From Parabacteroides distasonis (GTDB lineage Bacteria > Bacteroidota > Bacteroidia > Bacteroidales > Tannerellaceae), in NCBI GenBank assembly GCA_021531385.1, contig JAFBIR010000015.1, positions 1 through 64,000 on the forward strand: 64,000 nucleotides of DNA, given 5' to 3'. The notes under the pieces were generated by a model. That model made no database searches and was not told the origin of the DNA. It saw only the letters and a list, made by a program, of their open reading frames with translations. Below, one piece after another: positions 8,417-17,793 of the stretch. How positions within the stretch are numbered: the first letter of the stretch is position 1; each line of letters starts with the position of its first letter. The translations under genes and the position numbers were made by a program.

Positions 8417-10674
8417 TCGTTCGATGTTTGTCCTGATAAGTTATTAGGCTGCAAGGAACCGAAAGAGGTTTTCGCAAGAGAGGCCGCATTATAGTCATAG
8501 TCGAGCGAGAGTTCATCGATGTAAAGAACACTATTGGTAGAACCTGTAAACTCATCGCCATCAATACTACATGTCGCCACAATCGTTATATAGACAGGAG
8601 TTCCTGCTGCAGGCAACTTACCCTCTCGATAGATCAAGGGAATCTCAAACGGCTCATAGGCAGAGATCTTTTTTGAGATTTTATATTCACCATACGCAAT
8701 GATCGAAGAAGCCGACTGATCAAAACGATTGATTGTACCATCGGTCAACGATTGCAAACGGAATATATCTGTACTCAACGCAATATAAATGATCGCCTGA
8801 TCCTGTCCGCCACTCTTCTTGGAATTTTTCACATAATCAATCGCGCCAGGAGAATACTTGCAATAGCCACTCAATCGGGTTGGGAAGCCGTTGTGTAAAC
8901 GACCATACTCCAACGTCGCTCCTTTTGTACCTACACTGGTTGGTTTACCCGTGAAAACACTACCTGCCGAGAAAGCACCCAAAGATCCATAACCCGCATA
9001 CAGCGATTGCATTTTAGCTGCATATATAGAACCTTCCACAGCCACTTCGGTTGTACTTTCAGTCAGTATCTTATCTATAGCTGAAGCCCCATAGTTACCC
9101 GACTCCCAATAAACCTCATTGAAGTCATCGGTCGCATTAGGTGACTGATAATCACCGCCCATGTTAAAACTGAGTTTATTCTTTGTGATCGTATTCCACT
9201 CCTCAAATCTCAAGTTCGGAACTTCTAATGGTTTCGATATACAGAATGAGGCTTCATCCGATGATACAGGATCCTCACCATCAGATACAATGCGGTAAGT
9301 ATAGGTTACACCAGGAGTCAATCCTGTCAATAAAGCAGTTACATTATCGTCCTTATCGCGTGCAATGTTCTCTACAGCTTTTTCTGCACCGTTTCCTGCT
9401 TTCACCAAGAAATAACTATCTGTTTCCGAACAATTCCCTTGGATAACCGCAAAATTTGTCCAAACCATAATCGGAGCAGACTCTACAGAAGCAGGAAGAT
9501 TCGGTTTGATCTTAATAGAGAATGAGAGACTGGCCACCTGATTCCTATCATCTAAGAACTCCATCGTGAACTTGTGCTCTATCGGTTGTTTCTCTCCACA
9601 AGACAGATTTTGTATCAATGCAGAGAAATCAAGCGTATGCAAAGCATAAAGGGTCTCTTCTTGCGCTACCGGCCATTTGGGGAAACCTAATGCAATTGCC
9701 TGGCTTGCCTCATTCTCCTTCAGTAAATCAAAACTGTGCAGACCAAAATCAGGAGAATCTGTTGTCACTTGAATACGGGTCAATTGCGTATCCCTACCTT
9801 TTTGGATCGTAAAGCCCAAAGAATCTTCTTTAGGCAGCGGTTTTTCTTTTTTATATCCATAGACATGCGTCAAAGAATCGAAACCGACCCAATCCTTCGC
9901 ACGAGGAGGTGCGATATAGCTTAATTCCTCTTGCTTGATATTAATGGTCTCGAAAACCTCCTTATAAGAGGTGGTATCAATAGACACGTCTATATCCAAG
10001 CCCAAATCATCTTCATCTTCACCGCTATTGTTCAAGGAGAAACGGAAGATATAATGGCACTTCGGCTTAATATCTGAATAGTTGTTCTTTAAGGTAAATT
10101 GATACCCCTCACTGTTTGTCAAGTTCAAACTCACGGTCAATTTCTCCGGAGAGAAAAAGCCCGAACGATACTCATCGCGAGTGTAGATCAGTTTGCCCGA
10201 AGGATTGCTGACTGTGGCTTGATAATCGCTAAAAAAATCCGCCAAAGCCTTGTCATAAACGACTGACACTTTCGTATTGGCAATCGTGCAGGTCACTGTC
10301 TCAGTAGCAATCTCTCCCTGCTTCACAGTCACCTCCGTACTACCCGCATAAAAGGGTGTTTCCCAACGCGCCTTCCCGTCGTGGTTGGAGGAAACGGCCA
10401 CCGTATAAGTACCCACCGGCAAGATCAACCGCTCGCCTTTCACCTCCCGCAGATAATCCTGATAGACTTTCAACGTGTCTCCATCTGCCTTTATAATCGC
10501 CACTTGCAACGACTCATCCACTACCGCTTCGCCAGCCTTTGTCAGTAACGTCGCATCCTCCTGCACATTCAGGTAGAGGAATCCGGTCGGTTCGCTATAT
10601 TCATCTGTACAGGCTAAAGCTATGCAATAAGCAAGAACAAAATATATCCAATTTTTAATCCGCATCATACTCAA
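8413..10674 (-). CDS. DUF4493 plus PCMD lipoprotein
   Basis: A 753-residue lipoprotein (lipobox IALAC, Cys22, then TDEYSE). Residues ~25-230 form a DUF4493 domain with the typical run LPVGTYTVAVSS...PFYAGSTEVTVK. A middle Ig-like section leads into FN3-like TPGVTYTYRIVSDGE. The C-terminal ~270 residues are a PCMD domain starting VPNLRFEEWN and closing near VLYIDELSLDYD. The start codon comes 1 nt after the stop of the upstream DUF4493 gene. Both domains are common in Bacteroidales surface proteins of unknown biochemical function. The acidic residues after the lipobox suggest export to the outer face. Confidence 0.8.
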   Translation of the reverse strand: MSMMRIKNWIYFVLAYCIALACTDEYSEPTGFLYLNVQEDATLLTKAGEAVVDESLQVAIIKADGDTLKVYQDYLREVKGERLILPVGTYTVAVSSNHDGKARWETPFYAGSTEVTVKQGEIATETVTCTIANTKVSVVYDKALADFFSDYQATVSNPSGKLIYTRDEYRSGFFSPEKLTVSLNLTNSEGYQFTLKNNYSDIKPKCHYIFRFSLNNSGEDEDDLGLDIDVSIDTTSYKEVFETINIKQEELSYIAPPRAKDWVGFDSLTHVYGYKKEKPLPKEDSLGFTIQKGRDTQLTRIQVTTDSPDFGLHSFDLLKENEASQAIALGFPKWPVAQEETLYALHTLDFSALIQNLSCGEKQPIEHKFTMEFLDDRNQVASLSFSIKIKPNLPASVESAPIMVWTNFAVIQGNCSETDSYFLVKAGNGAEKAVENIARDKDDNVTALLTGLTPGVTYTYRIVSDGEDPVSSDEASFCISKPLEVPNLRFEEWNTITKNKLSFNMGGDYQSPNATDDFNEVYWESGNYGASAIDKILTESTTEVAVEGSIYAAKMQSLYAGYGSLGAFSAGSVFTGKPTSVGTKGATLEYGRLHNGFPTRLSGYCKYSPGAIDYVKNSKKSGGQDQAIIYIALSTDIFRLQSLTDGTINRFDQSASSIIAYGEYKISKKISAYEPFEIPLIYREGKLPAAGTPVYITIVATCSIDGDEFTGSTNSVLYIDELSLDYDYNAASLAKTSFGSLQPNNLSGQTSNE

Positions 10675-10675
10675 T

Positions 10676-12067
10676 TTATTTTGTCACTCTAATCGTTAAA
10701 GTTTTAGTAGCTGATTGTCCTTTCTGGTCAGTAACCTTCATTTCAAACGCATAATCTCCTGCTTTAAGATCAGCTAACATTCCCATAAAAGGAGTCAGAT
10801 CAAAAATAGTAGATGTGCTCCCCTTTGGAGGTATCGCTAACCCTAAATCTGTCAAGTTTTTCGCTTGTTTGTCATTTAAATTACACATATCAAAAGTAGC
10901 TAAGTCCATCTCTGATAATATGGGTTCTAACACTGCAGATTTGATCGTCACTTGCAAAGAAGCTAATTTTTCTGGTGTTGAGATCGCAATGCGCACCTTC
11001 AAACTACTACTATTCGCAGGAGTCAGACTTACCGGACTGTCAATATTGAATCCATCTCCCTTAATGCTGGGCTTAACCACGGTCTCTCCACCACCTTCTC
11101 CCGGATCATCCGGTGTCGAAGGTGTATCGCCACCGCCTGTTCCCGGCTTGCTATTCTCCACAAAGTTGGAGGGGATCTCAATCACATAATCCTTCTCAAT
11201 CAAGGTAACATCCACCTTGATCACGGGTGCTACGGGCACATCCGGCTTCGGCTGGTCGGGGTCTTCCGGTTCCGGCTCGACGGGATCTTCCGGCTCATCC
11301 GGTTCTTCCGGCTCTTCGGGATCTACACCACCCGGCTGATCGGGAATAGTCGGCACCGCTCCTAACTCCACATAGATATTGTTGTGCTCCGAAACCTGCT
11401 CGTTGCCCGACAGATCGGAGGTATAGGTATGCACCTGGCCGTCGTAGGTAGTGGCATAGAGCGAGAAGCGCAAGGTGCCCGTATTTTTGAGGAAGGCGGA
11501 ACCCAACTGCTCCGGGGTCAGTGTCAAGACGCCCAAACCATTATCCACCACGATGGAGTAGTCTGACGAGAACTGCGAAAGGAACTCATCGCTTACCGCA
11601 AATTGCACCTTCTTGTTTTGCAGCACACACTTAGTCACCACCTTAGAGACCTCCTTCTCTGAAACGACACAGGTGGTATCGCCCGCATAATAGGGGCTAT
11701 TGAATCCGGCATTCACATCCGAGCCGTAGGCGGCATGTACCGAATAGGTTCCGACCGGCAACAGCAGTTCGCCCGCCTCTTTCATAGCTGCCAACGAGGG
11801 AAACGATTTTACGACCTGCCCCGTGCTGTCGGCAATCTCAATGGCGAACTCCTCTGGCTTCAGGGTATTCGCCTCTTCCACGGAGACACTGCCATCCGCA
11901 CGTAACTCAGCCTCCCGTTCCGCTTGGATCTCGATGTCGAGCAAACCCAAATTGTCATAGGAAGGTGCCTCCTCTTTCACACCGCCACCGAAGAGGTCTT
12001 TCTTCATCTCACAGGCTGTGAGCAACGGTAGCAGCATACCTATTATATATAGTATGTATCGCTTCAT
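10676..12067 (-). CDS. DUF4493 lipoprotein with Pro/Glu-rich linker
   Basis: A 463-residue lipoprotein (lipobox LLTAC, Cys19). Residues ~35-235 are DUF4493 (LLPVGTYSVHAAYGS...PYYAGDTTC). A low-complexity linker follows (PEEPEEPDEPEDPVEPEPED, about residues 248-280), rich in Pro, Glu and Asp, which could span a distance from the membrane. The C-terminal part (about 340-463) looks like a beta-sandwich ending MKVTDQKGQSATKTLTIRVTK, the style of an Ig-like domain. It lacks the PCMD domain of its neighbours. It overlaps the upstream gene by 4 nt, so it is co-transcribed and probably translationally coupled. Confidence 0.78.
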   Translation of the reverse strand: MKRYILYIIGMLLPLLTACEMKKDLFGGGVKEEAPSYDNLGLLDIEIQAEREAELRADGSVSVEEANTLKPEEFAIEIADSTGQVVKSFPSLAAMKEAGELLLPVGTYSVHAAYGSDVNAGFNSPYYAGDTTCVVSEKEVSKVVTKCVLQNKKVQFAVSDEFLSQFSSDYSIVVDNGLGVLTLTPEQLGSAFLKNTGTLRFSLYATTYDGQVHTYTSDLSGNEQVSEHNNIYVELGAVPTIPDQPGGVDPEEPEEPDEPEDPVEPEPEDPDQPKPDVPVAPVIKVDVTLIEKDYVIEIPSNFVENSKPGTGGGDTPSTPDDPGEGGGETVVKPSIKGDGFNIDSPVSLTPANSSSLKVRIAISTPEKLASLQVTIKSAVLEPILSEMDLATFDMCNLNDKQAKNLTDLGLAIPPKGSTSTIFDLTPFMGMLADLKAGDYAFEMKVTDQKGQSATKTLTIRVTK

Positions 12068-12864
12068 CTTACTTCATTGATTTGTACGGCCCGCAACGAA
12101 GCCTCATTTGTTTCCGGCTCTTCGCCTGCATCCAACGTAATGATGTAATACTCACCTAACTGAGGGGCTTGCTCCTTGTTCTTAATGCGATAGACTCGAG
12201 TTGGATACCACTTAAACATATCATTCAAACGTACATCCACGGTTGCCACCAACTCGTCGCAAGGCTCAACAAAATAGCCTACGGTCATTTTCTCTGGCGA
12301 AAACTCCCATGTGGCTTTGCCATTAGAGATACTTACCTTATAGCTATAGTTGTTGGGCTCTGTTTTCAACTTGTGCTTAAATTGATCCGAAAGTTGCAAC
12401 TCGACACCTATGCTTTGAAAACGGCATTCCAATTGCACCGTTTGAGGAACCCTATCGTCCACGTTCACCTCTGATGAAGCCACAAAATAGGGGGTTGCCA
12501 TCACGCCATCGGCCTCCTTCGTACTGGTAGAAGCTTTCACCGTATAATTCCCAGCAGGCAACAGGATAGGCATAAAACCTTTTCCTGTCAACGGATCCTT
12601 CTCTAATAGCTGTCCATAAGTCTTATTGACCTGCTCCGTTCCTCTTTCGTCATAAACACGGATGAAAAGATCCTCAACTTTCAAGTTAGTAAAGTCGGCT
12701 CCCTTGGTAATCACCGGAATGGTAATTTGAGTTTCCAACTCCGCAGCTACGGTCAAGGCTCCTATACCTTCTCCGTAAGGTGATTCCACTTCATCACTAC
12801 ATGCCGCTAACCCTAACGACATCATTATATATATCCAATACTTCTTCATGCCTACTTTATTCAT
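12064..12864 (-). CDS. Single-domain DUF4493 lipoprotein
   Basis: A 266-residue lipoprotein with lipobox GLAAC (Cys22) followed by SDEVES, a textbook surface-export context. Nearly the whole mature protein is one DUF4493 domain (LLPAGNYTVKASTSTKEAD...PYFVASSEVNVDDRVPQ). It is the smallest of the four DUF4493 proteins and has no extra module. It overlaps the gene before it by 8 nt and the gene after it by 4 nt. No function is known for the domain alone. Confidence 0.78.
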   Translation of the reverse strand: MNKVGMKKYWIYIMMSLGLAACSDEVESPYGEGIGALTVAAELETQITIPVITKGADFTNLKVEDLFIRVYDERGTEQVNKTYGQLLEKDPLTGKGFMPILLPAGNYTVKASTSTKEADGVMATPYFVASSEVNVDDRVPQTVQLECRFQSIGVELQLSDQFKHKLKTEPNNYSYKVSISNGKATWEFSPEKMTVGYFVEPCDELVATVDVRLNDMFKWYPTRVYRIKNKEQAPQLGEYYIITLDAGEEPETNEASLRAVQINEVR

Positions 12865-15451
12865 AGATTAATTCTACGTTGTCGATGTATAATTGGCTAC
12901 CTACATACTCACCATCACTTAAATTTGCAAAAGGAGCTTTTATTGGGAAGTCTTTATATACATAATTTCCATCCTTTCCTGAAACGAAACGAATATATAT
13001 CTTCGTTGCCTTGGCAGCACCATAAGGATACTTCAAATATACAGCCTGACTCTTCCAATCTGATGTAACAGTAGATGAGGTGAACTGCTGTTGAGCTATG
13101 ATCTGACCTTGCGCATCGAGCGCCACAATTTCGGCCGTAAACTCATCATTACCTTTCATCGGATTCTCATACTTATATTGGAAAGAGAAGCCGGATGGAC
13201 GTGAACCAAAGTTGTAACCATAAATAGGTTGATAATTATCCCCAACCGAACCCAAATACAATTCTCCTGGGGTTGAATGAGAGATAATAGAAGCACTTGT
13301 TCCTGCTGCAGATGTTCCTTTTCCCCAAGCTACAGTTCTAACTAAAGCCGCACTTCCATCCGGCACATCCGTTACTTGTAACGTTCCGGAATTTGCCACA
13401 TAACGTTCTCTTGTATCCAAGTCAGTACCTCCATCCTGAGTAGTCATCAAATTCAGTGTATTCCATCCTATTGTAGATACATCATCTTTCTTCCAGGGAT
13501 ACCATTTTTCCCAATAAGCACCATTTTTAGTATCATAATACCAATCCGTAAATGACTTATTAGGAATAGCATAATCCTCCTTTTCCGTCTCAAGAGATTT
13601 TGTTTCTGACATTCGTTCTATCTTCTCTTCATCAATAACCATCGACTGATAAACCGCACGTACCTGATAAGTTGTTTTTGGACTCAAACCTTTCAATGTA
13701 TCTACCCAATGCGTATTATCCGGATCCAACTTAAAATTGTTGGAGTTAGAAATGGTTTGCCAAGAGGAGCCATCAGCAGAATACTCAAAACGCAACTTAT
13801 CCTTCTGCGCACCCTCTTCCATGCTTGCCCGAAGCACGATACGCTTCGCAAAGGCATCCCCTTCTGTGGAGAGCAACTGTACATTCGGATCTTTCACGAT
13901 GAATTGCTTTTCATCCGATTTCTCTGCGTCATTCGTATCTTTCACATACAACTTCACCGAATGGGTTCCTTTCTCCCATTTAGAGCCAAACTCTTTTCCA
14001 AATGTAATCTTATATTGATGTTCAGTGTTTTGTTCCACACTAATAGCCTGATTCTCCAAACCATCGACCACATTTTTATCCAACAAGGAATAAGATTGTT
14101 CATTGATTGTCAAAATCAATTCCTTATAATCCACTTCATCAGTCACAGTAACCCAAGCAATCAATTCCTCATTCATCGAATTACCCTCTATAATTGGCGT
14201 AAAATCAGGACTATCAATGTCGGGTTCCGGCGTATTAACTGCTCTAACCACAAAATCTAACGATTCTGTCGCTTGTTCCTTTGGGGTAGCATCCACACCA
14301 TAGAAGCTAAAATGGTGCAGAATCTCACGATCAAGAGATTTCTCTAACGAGCTAAGCAAATCGGTCAAAATGATTTGTGCCTTTTTAGCTCCTGATAATT
14401 TCTGATTCTCCTCTCCCGTTTCATTATTCTTCCAAGAGAGGTGCATTCCTAATGCCGTCTCTTTATCTGCTACTAAATTTACCACTTCAGCGGCATCTTC
14501 CTCATCGTCTTTCCAGTATTTCATAAACAAGGCTCCGATTCCCGCATTCATAGAAACGCCTACTTGCATTTCCCTATTCACTGCACTAATCTGAGAGATA
14601 GTCTCTCCTTGCTCAAAATTAACAGCTTCGAGCACAGGAGCACCCGCTGGTTTCCACATAAAGGAGGGAATTTCTGTCGTAAACTTGCATTCTGTCAACG
14701 TATTATCCAACAATACCTGCAAGCCAATCCCCTCCAAGGCTTCGCCATCGGTCTTGAAGATCAGGTGCACGTTTTGGCGACGAGCCAAGTTGATGGGGGT
14801 CTGCACCCAATAGGTCTTGGCTGCGGTCTCCGTCTTCTTCTTCAGTTTGATGCCGACCGCCATCTGTGTGCCCCCACTGGCCACCTGCAGATAGACCGCT
14901 CGTGTCTCGCCCTTCGGCAACTCCACGTCGGCTGTCGTAAACGGGGTACTCAGCAGGGCGGTATATTCGTCGTAAGCTTCGAGAAAATCGTTGGTGTAAT
15001 CAACCGTTACCCGGGCATTCGCCAAGGTGCAGGTCAGCTCAAGGGGTGTATTCATCTGCTCCTTGATCGTGAAAGAGGTGCTGCCCTCGAAATAGGGATT
15101 GAGAAACTCAGCGGGCTTGTCCTCGCCCTTCTTGGCGATCAGCTGGTAGGCACCTTCCGCCAAAGAGATGGAGGCGGGCATCTGGTCGAAGCGCTTATAG
15201 TGCACCACAGTGTCCTTCTCCTTCATCACCAAAACCGTATAATCCGCAATGTTTGCGAAATCTTCCAACTCAGAAGCGACTGACTTGGTCAAGCCGCTAC
15301 TCAGATCTTTCATAATAGATGTTGTATCCGCAGAGAGACGCAGGGAGAACTGCCCCATACTCTTTGATACACTGTCTTCATGCTCACACGAGAAACATAT
15401 TCCAATCACCAGGAGGACACTCCACAGTGCCACCCATCTTTTATTTATCAT
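12857..15451 (-). CDS. DUF4493 plus PCMD lipoprotein, first gene of the operon
   Basis: An 864-residue lipoprotein (lipobox GICFSC, Cys22, then EHEDS). Residues ~30-240 are DUF4493 (SLAEGAYQLIAKKGEDKPAE...PYFEGSTSFTIK). The middle carries Ig-like segments and an FN3-like module (about 525-620, KLRFEYSADGSSW...TTYQVRAVYQ). The C-terminal ~240 residues form a PCMD domain (IPNKSFTDWYYD to LYIDNVELIYE). It heads the tightly packed minus-strand unit. The 15452-15640 gap before it holds a candidate promoter and the panD terminator. Confidence 0.8.
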   Translation of the reverse strand: MINKRWVALWSVLLVIGICFSCEHEDSVSKSMGQFSLRLSADTTSIMKDLSSGLTKSVASELEDFANIADYTVLVMKEKDTVVHYKRFDQMPASISLAEGAYQLIAKKGEDKPAEFLNPYFEGSTSFTIKEQMNTPLELTCTLANARVTVDYTNDFLEAYDEYTALLSTPFTTADVELPKGETRAVYLQVASGGTQMAVGIKLKKKTETAAKTYWVQTPINLARRQNVHLIFKTDGEALEGIGLQVLLDNTLTECKFTTEIPSFMWKPAGAPVLEAVNFEQGETISQISAVNREMQVGVSMNAGIGALFMKYWKDDEEDAAEVVNLVADKETALGMHLSWKNNETGEENQKLSGAKKAQIILTDLLSSLEKSLDREILHHFSFYGVDATPKEQATESLDFVVRAVNTPEPDIDSPDFTPIIEGNSMNEELIAWVTVTDEVDYKELILTINEQSYSLLDKNVVDGLENQAISVEQNTEHQYKITFGKEFGSKWEKGTHSVKLYVKDTNDAEKSDEKQFIVKDPNVQLLSTEGDAFAKRIVLRASMEEGAQKDKLRFEYSADGSSWQTISNSNNFKLDPDNTHWVDTLKGLSPKTTYQVRAVYQSMVIDEEKIERMSETKSLETEKEDYAIPNKSFTDWYYDTKNGAYWEKWYPWKKDDVSTIGWNTLNLMTTQDGGTDLDTRERYVANSGTLQVTDVPDGSAALVRTVAWGKGTSAAGTSASIISHSTPGELYLGSVGDNYQPIYGYNFGSRPSGFSFQYKYENPMKGNDEFTAEIVALDAQGQIIAQQQFTSSTVTSDWKSQAVYLKYPYGAAKATKIYIRFVSGKDGNYVYKDFPIKAPFANLSDGEYVGSQLYIDNVELIYE

Positions 15452-15482
15452 TCTTCCTAAGATTAGCTTTTGAATCAGCTTG

Positions 15483-15513
15483 CAAAGTAAGCCATTCTTC
15501 TTCTAACTCACAA
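15483..15513 (-). promoter_or_regulatory. Candidate promoter of the DUF4493/PCMD operon
   Basis: On the minus strand a TTGT (15510-15513), 19 nt, then TTACTTTG (15483-15490), one mismatch from TAnnTTTG. It lies about 30 nt upstream of the first gene of the operon. The motif is weaker than others in the window. Confidence 0.45.
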
Positions 15514-15551
15514 GCACATTTGCAGGATTCGCTGTTCTATGATTAAATAAA

Positions 15552-15591
15552 GAGGAGGTGTACGACTAAACGTATAGCCGCACACCTCCTC
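15552..15591 (-). terminator. Intrinsic terminator after panD
   Basis: A perfect 10-bp inverted repeat (GAGGAGGTGT / ACACCTCCTC, 20-nt loop) is followed on the minus strand by TTTATTTAATC. It lies just beyond the panD stop codon and separates panD from the lipoprotein operon. Confidence 0.7.
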
Positions 15592-15638
15592 GCTAAACTA
15601 TATGATTTCTCCTAAATTTAATAAGGAAGGAAAATCGC

Positions 15639-15989
15639 TCAGAGAAGTTTATTGGTCGCTGTGTCGGGGAAAATCACAGCCGGCTTGAAGTGCTTCGCCT
15701 CCTCGAAATCCATCATCGCATAAGACATGATAATCACCACATCGCCCGGTTGCACCTTGCGAGCGGCCGCTCCGTTGAGACAGATCACCCCCGATCCGCG
15801 CTCCCCGGGAATCACATACGTATCTAAACGCTCTCCATTGTTGTTATTCACAATGGAGACCTTCTCGTTGGGGATCAGATTGGCAGCGTCGAGCAGGTCC
15901 TGGTCAATCGTGATACTACCGATATAATTCAGGTTGGCCTCCGTGACCGTCACCCGGTGAATCTTTGATTTAACTACTTCTATGAACAT
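15639..15989 (-). CDS. panD: Aspartate 1-decarboxylase
   Basis: Makes beta-alanine from L-aspartate for pantothenate synthesis in the cytoplasm. The protein is 116 residues, the usual size. The self-cleavage site is visible as YIGSITID: cleavage between Gly and Ser yields the pyruvoyl cofactor. The conserved [15 protein letters not shown] and [12 protein letters not shown] segments are present. It lies 24 nt after panC on the same strand, giving a panC-panD pair for the last steps of pantothenate synthesis. Confidence 0.95.
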   Translation of the reverse strand: MFIEVVKSKIHRVTVTEANLNYIGSITIDQDLLDAANLIPNEKVSIVNNNNGERLDTYVIPGERGSGVICLNGAAARKVQPGDVVIIMSYAMMDFEEAKHFKPAVIFPDTATNKLL

Positions 15990-16013
15990 AAACAGATGCT
16001 ATTGTATGAATGC

Positions 16014-16853
16014 TTAGTATTTAATGTTGTCGATAAGGCGCACTTCCCCGCAATAGACCGTCACACAACCTACCGCATAGGAGGTATCTTTCCAATCCTG
16101 GATAGCCACCAAGCTGTCGCCATCCACAATCTCATAATATTCCACCTCCAAGTCAGGATCCGCATTCAGCATGTTCACCACGTAATCGATCACCTCGCGC
16201 ACCGAATGGGTGGCGGCCATCGCCTTGCTCTCCTGCAACGTGCGTGCGATCATCGGGGCTTTGGCCCGTAACGCCGGTGTCAAACGGGTGTTGCGACTAC
16301 TCAACGCCAAACCATCCGCCTCACGCACGATCGGACAGGCATTGATCTGCACGGGAATCTGCAACTGCTTCACCATCGCCCGGATCACCGCGATCTGCTG
16401 GAAATCCTTCTCGCCAAAATAGGCGTTATCCGGCTCGACAATGTAGAACAACTTGCTGACCACCTGCGCCACACCATTGAAATGGCCGGGACGCTTGGCC
16501 CCCTCCATCACCTGCATGACCGTACCGAAATCGAACGTGCGGGTATCAGGCTCCGGATACATCTCCTCCACGGATGGCGCAAACACGAAATCACAGCCGG
16601 CCGACTCCAGCAAGGCACAATCCGCCTCCAAGGTACGCGGATAGGTCTCCAAGTCGTGCTTGTCATTGAACTGGGTCGGATTCACGAAGACACTGACCAC
16701 ACAAATGTCGTTCTCACGCACACAACGCTCCACCAAACTCAAGTGGCCCTTATGCAGCGCACCCATCGTAGGAACAAGCCCTACACGCTTCCCATCTCTC
16801 TTACTATCAATCAGATAGCCTTTCAATTCTTTGATACCTTTAACGATTTTCAT
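16014..16853 (-). CDS. panC: Pantothenate synthetase
   Basis: Joins pantoate and beta-alanine with ATP to give pantothenate, AMP and PPi. The protein is 279 residues, normal for the family. The ATP-binding HIGH-like motif appears as [10 protein letters not shown] (about residues 28-37) and the KMSKS-like loop as [10 protein letters not shown] (about 182-191). It is a nucleotidyltransferase-fold enzyme of the cytoplasm. It is divergent from the glycogen synthase gene, with a 103-nt shared promoter region, and is followed by panD. Confidence 0.96.
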   Translation of the reverse strand: MKIVKGIKELKGYLIDSKRDGKRVGLVPTMGALHKGHLSLVERCVRENDICVVSVFVNPTQFNDKHDLETYPRTLEADCALLESAGCDFVFAPSVEEMYPEPDTRTFDFGTVMQVMEGAKRPGHFNGVAQVVSKLFYIVEPDNAYFGEKDFQQIAVIRAMVKQLQIPVQINACPIVREADGLALSSRNTRLTPALRAKAPMIARTLQESKAMAATHSVREVIDYVVNMLNADPDLEVEYYEIVDGDSLVAIQDWKDTSYAVGCVTVYCGEVRLIDNIKY

Positions 16854-16918
16854 TGAATAGATGCTTTATTTGACGGTGCAAAGCAACTAAATAATTATCG
16901 TAAATGAAAGATTTTTCT

Positions 16919-16926
16919 TATCTTTG
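16919..16926 (+). promoter_or_regulatory. -7 promoter box for the glgA-to-folK run
   Basis: TATCTTTG, a perfect TAnnTTTG box, lies 30 nt before the glycogen synthase start codon. I could not find a clear -33 TTTG at the expected distance. Confidence 0.5.
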
Positions 16927-16956
16927 TAGCGTATTTAATAAAAACACCTATATAGA

Positions 16957-17781
16957 ATGGATGCGAAAAGAATCTTGTTTTTAGCTCAAGAAATCACCCC
17001 CTACCTTCCTGAATCTGAGATTGCTACGATATGCAGGAATCTGCCGCAAGGCATCCAGGAGCGAGGGCGAGAGATTCGAACTTTTATGCCTAAATTCGGC
17101 AACATCAATGAGCGTCGGAATCAGCTGCACGAGGTGATCCGCCTGTCTGGAATGAACTTGATCATTGATGACACAGATCACCCCTTGATCATCAAGGTTG
17201 CTTCCATTCAAGCCGCACGTATGCAGGTCTATTTCATCGACAACGATGACTTTTTCCAACGGAAATTCACGGTGGCAGATGCCAATGGCGTGGAATATGC
17301 CGACAACGATGATCGCTCGATCTTCTTCGTACGCGGTGTGTTAGAGACTATCAAGAAATTGCGTTGGATCCCTGACCTGATCCATTGCCATGGTTGGATG
17401 TCCGCTTTAGCTACCCTGTATATCAAACGGAAGTATGCGGATGACCCCTGCCTACGTCATGCGAAGGTTGTCTATTCGCTCTACGATAACGAGTTCAAGC
17501 AACCCTTATCGAAGGGATTCGCCGCCAAGCTGCGTGCCGATGGCGCAAAGGCCAAGGATGTGGAGTTGCTGAAAAAAGACACCAGCTTCGTCGCCCTGAA
17601 CAAGGTGGCGATCGACTTCGCGGATGGTGTGATCCAAGGCAGTGAGCAGATCAATCCGGAGTTGAGCGAATATATCGCCTCCAAAACGGATAAACCTTTC
17701 TTGCCTTATCCATCGCCGGAGACCTATATGGATGAGATCAACAAGTTCTACGACCTGATTTTAGATCCCAATACGAAATAA
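16957..17781 (+). CDS. Glycogen/starch synthase, catalytic N-domain only
   Basis: A 274-residue protein matching the N-terminal starch-synthase catalytic domain (GT5): FLAQEITPYLPESEIATICR near the start and DLIHCHGWMSAL at about residue 142. Classical GlgA is about 480 residues with a second Rossmann domain. This shorter form is typical of Bacteroidales and is annotated there as glycogen/starch synthase. Whether it is active alone cannot be seen here. It leads a run of closely spaced plus-strand genes, with only 12 nt before the next start. Confidence 0.82.
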   Translation: MDAKRILFLAQEITPYLPESEIATICRNLPQGIQERGREIRTFMPKFGNINERRNQLHEVIRLSGMNLIIDDTDHPLIIKVASIQAARMQVYFIDNDDFFQRKFTVADANGVEYADNDDRSIFFVRGVLETIKKLRWIPDLIHCHGWMSALATLYIKRKYADDPCLRHAKVVYSLYDNEFKQPLSKGFAAKLRADGAKAKDVELLKKDTSFVALNKVAIDFADGVIQGSEQINPELSEYIASKTDKPFLPYPSPETYMDEINKFYDLILDPNTK

Positions 17782-17793
17782 TAGAAGAAAACG

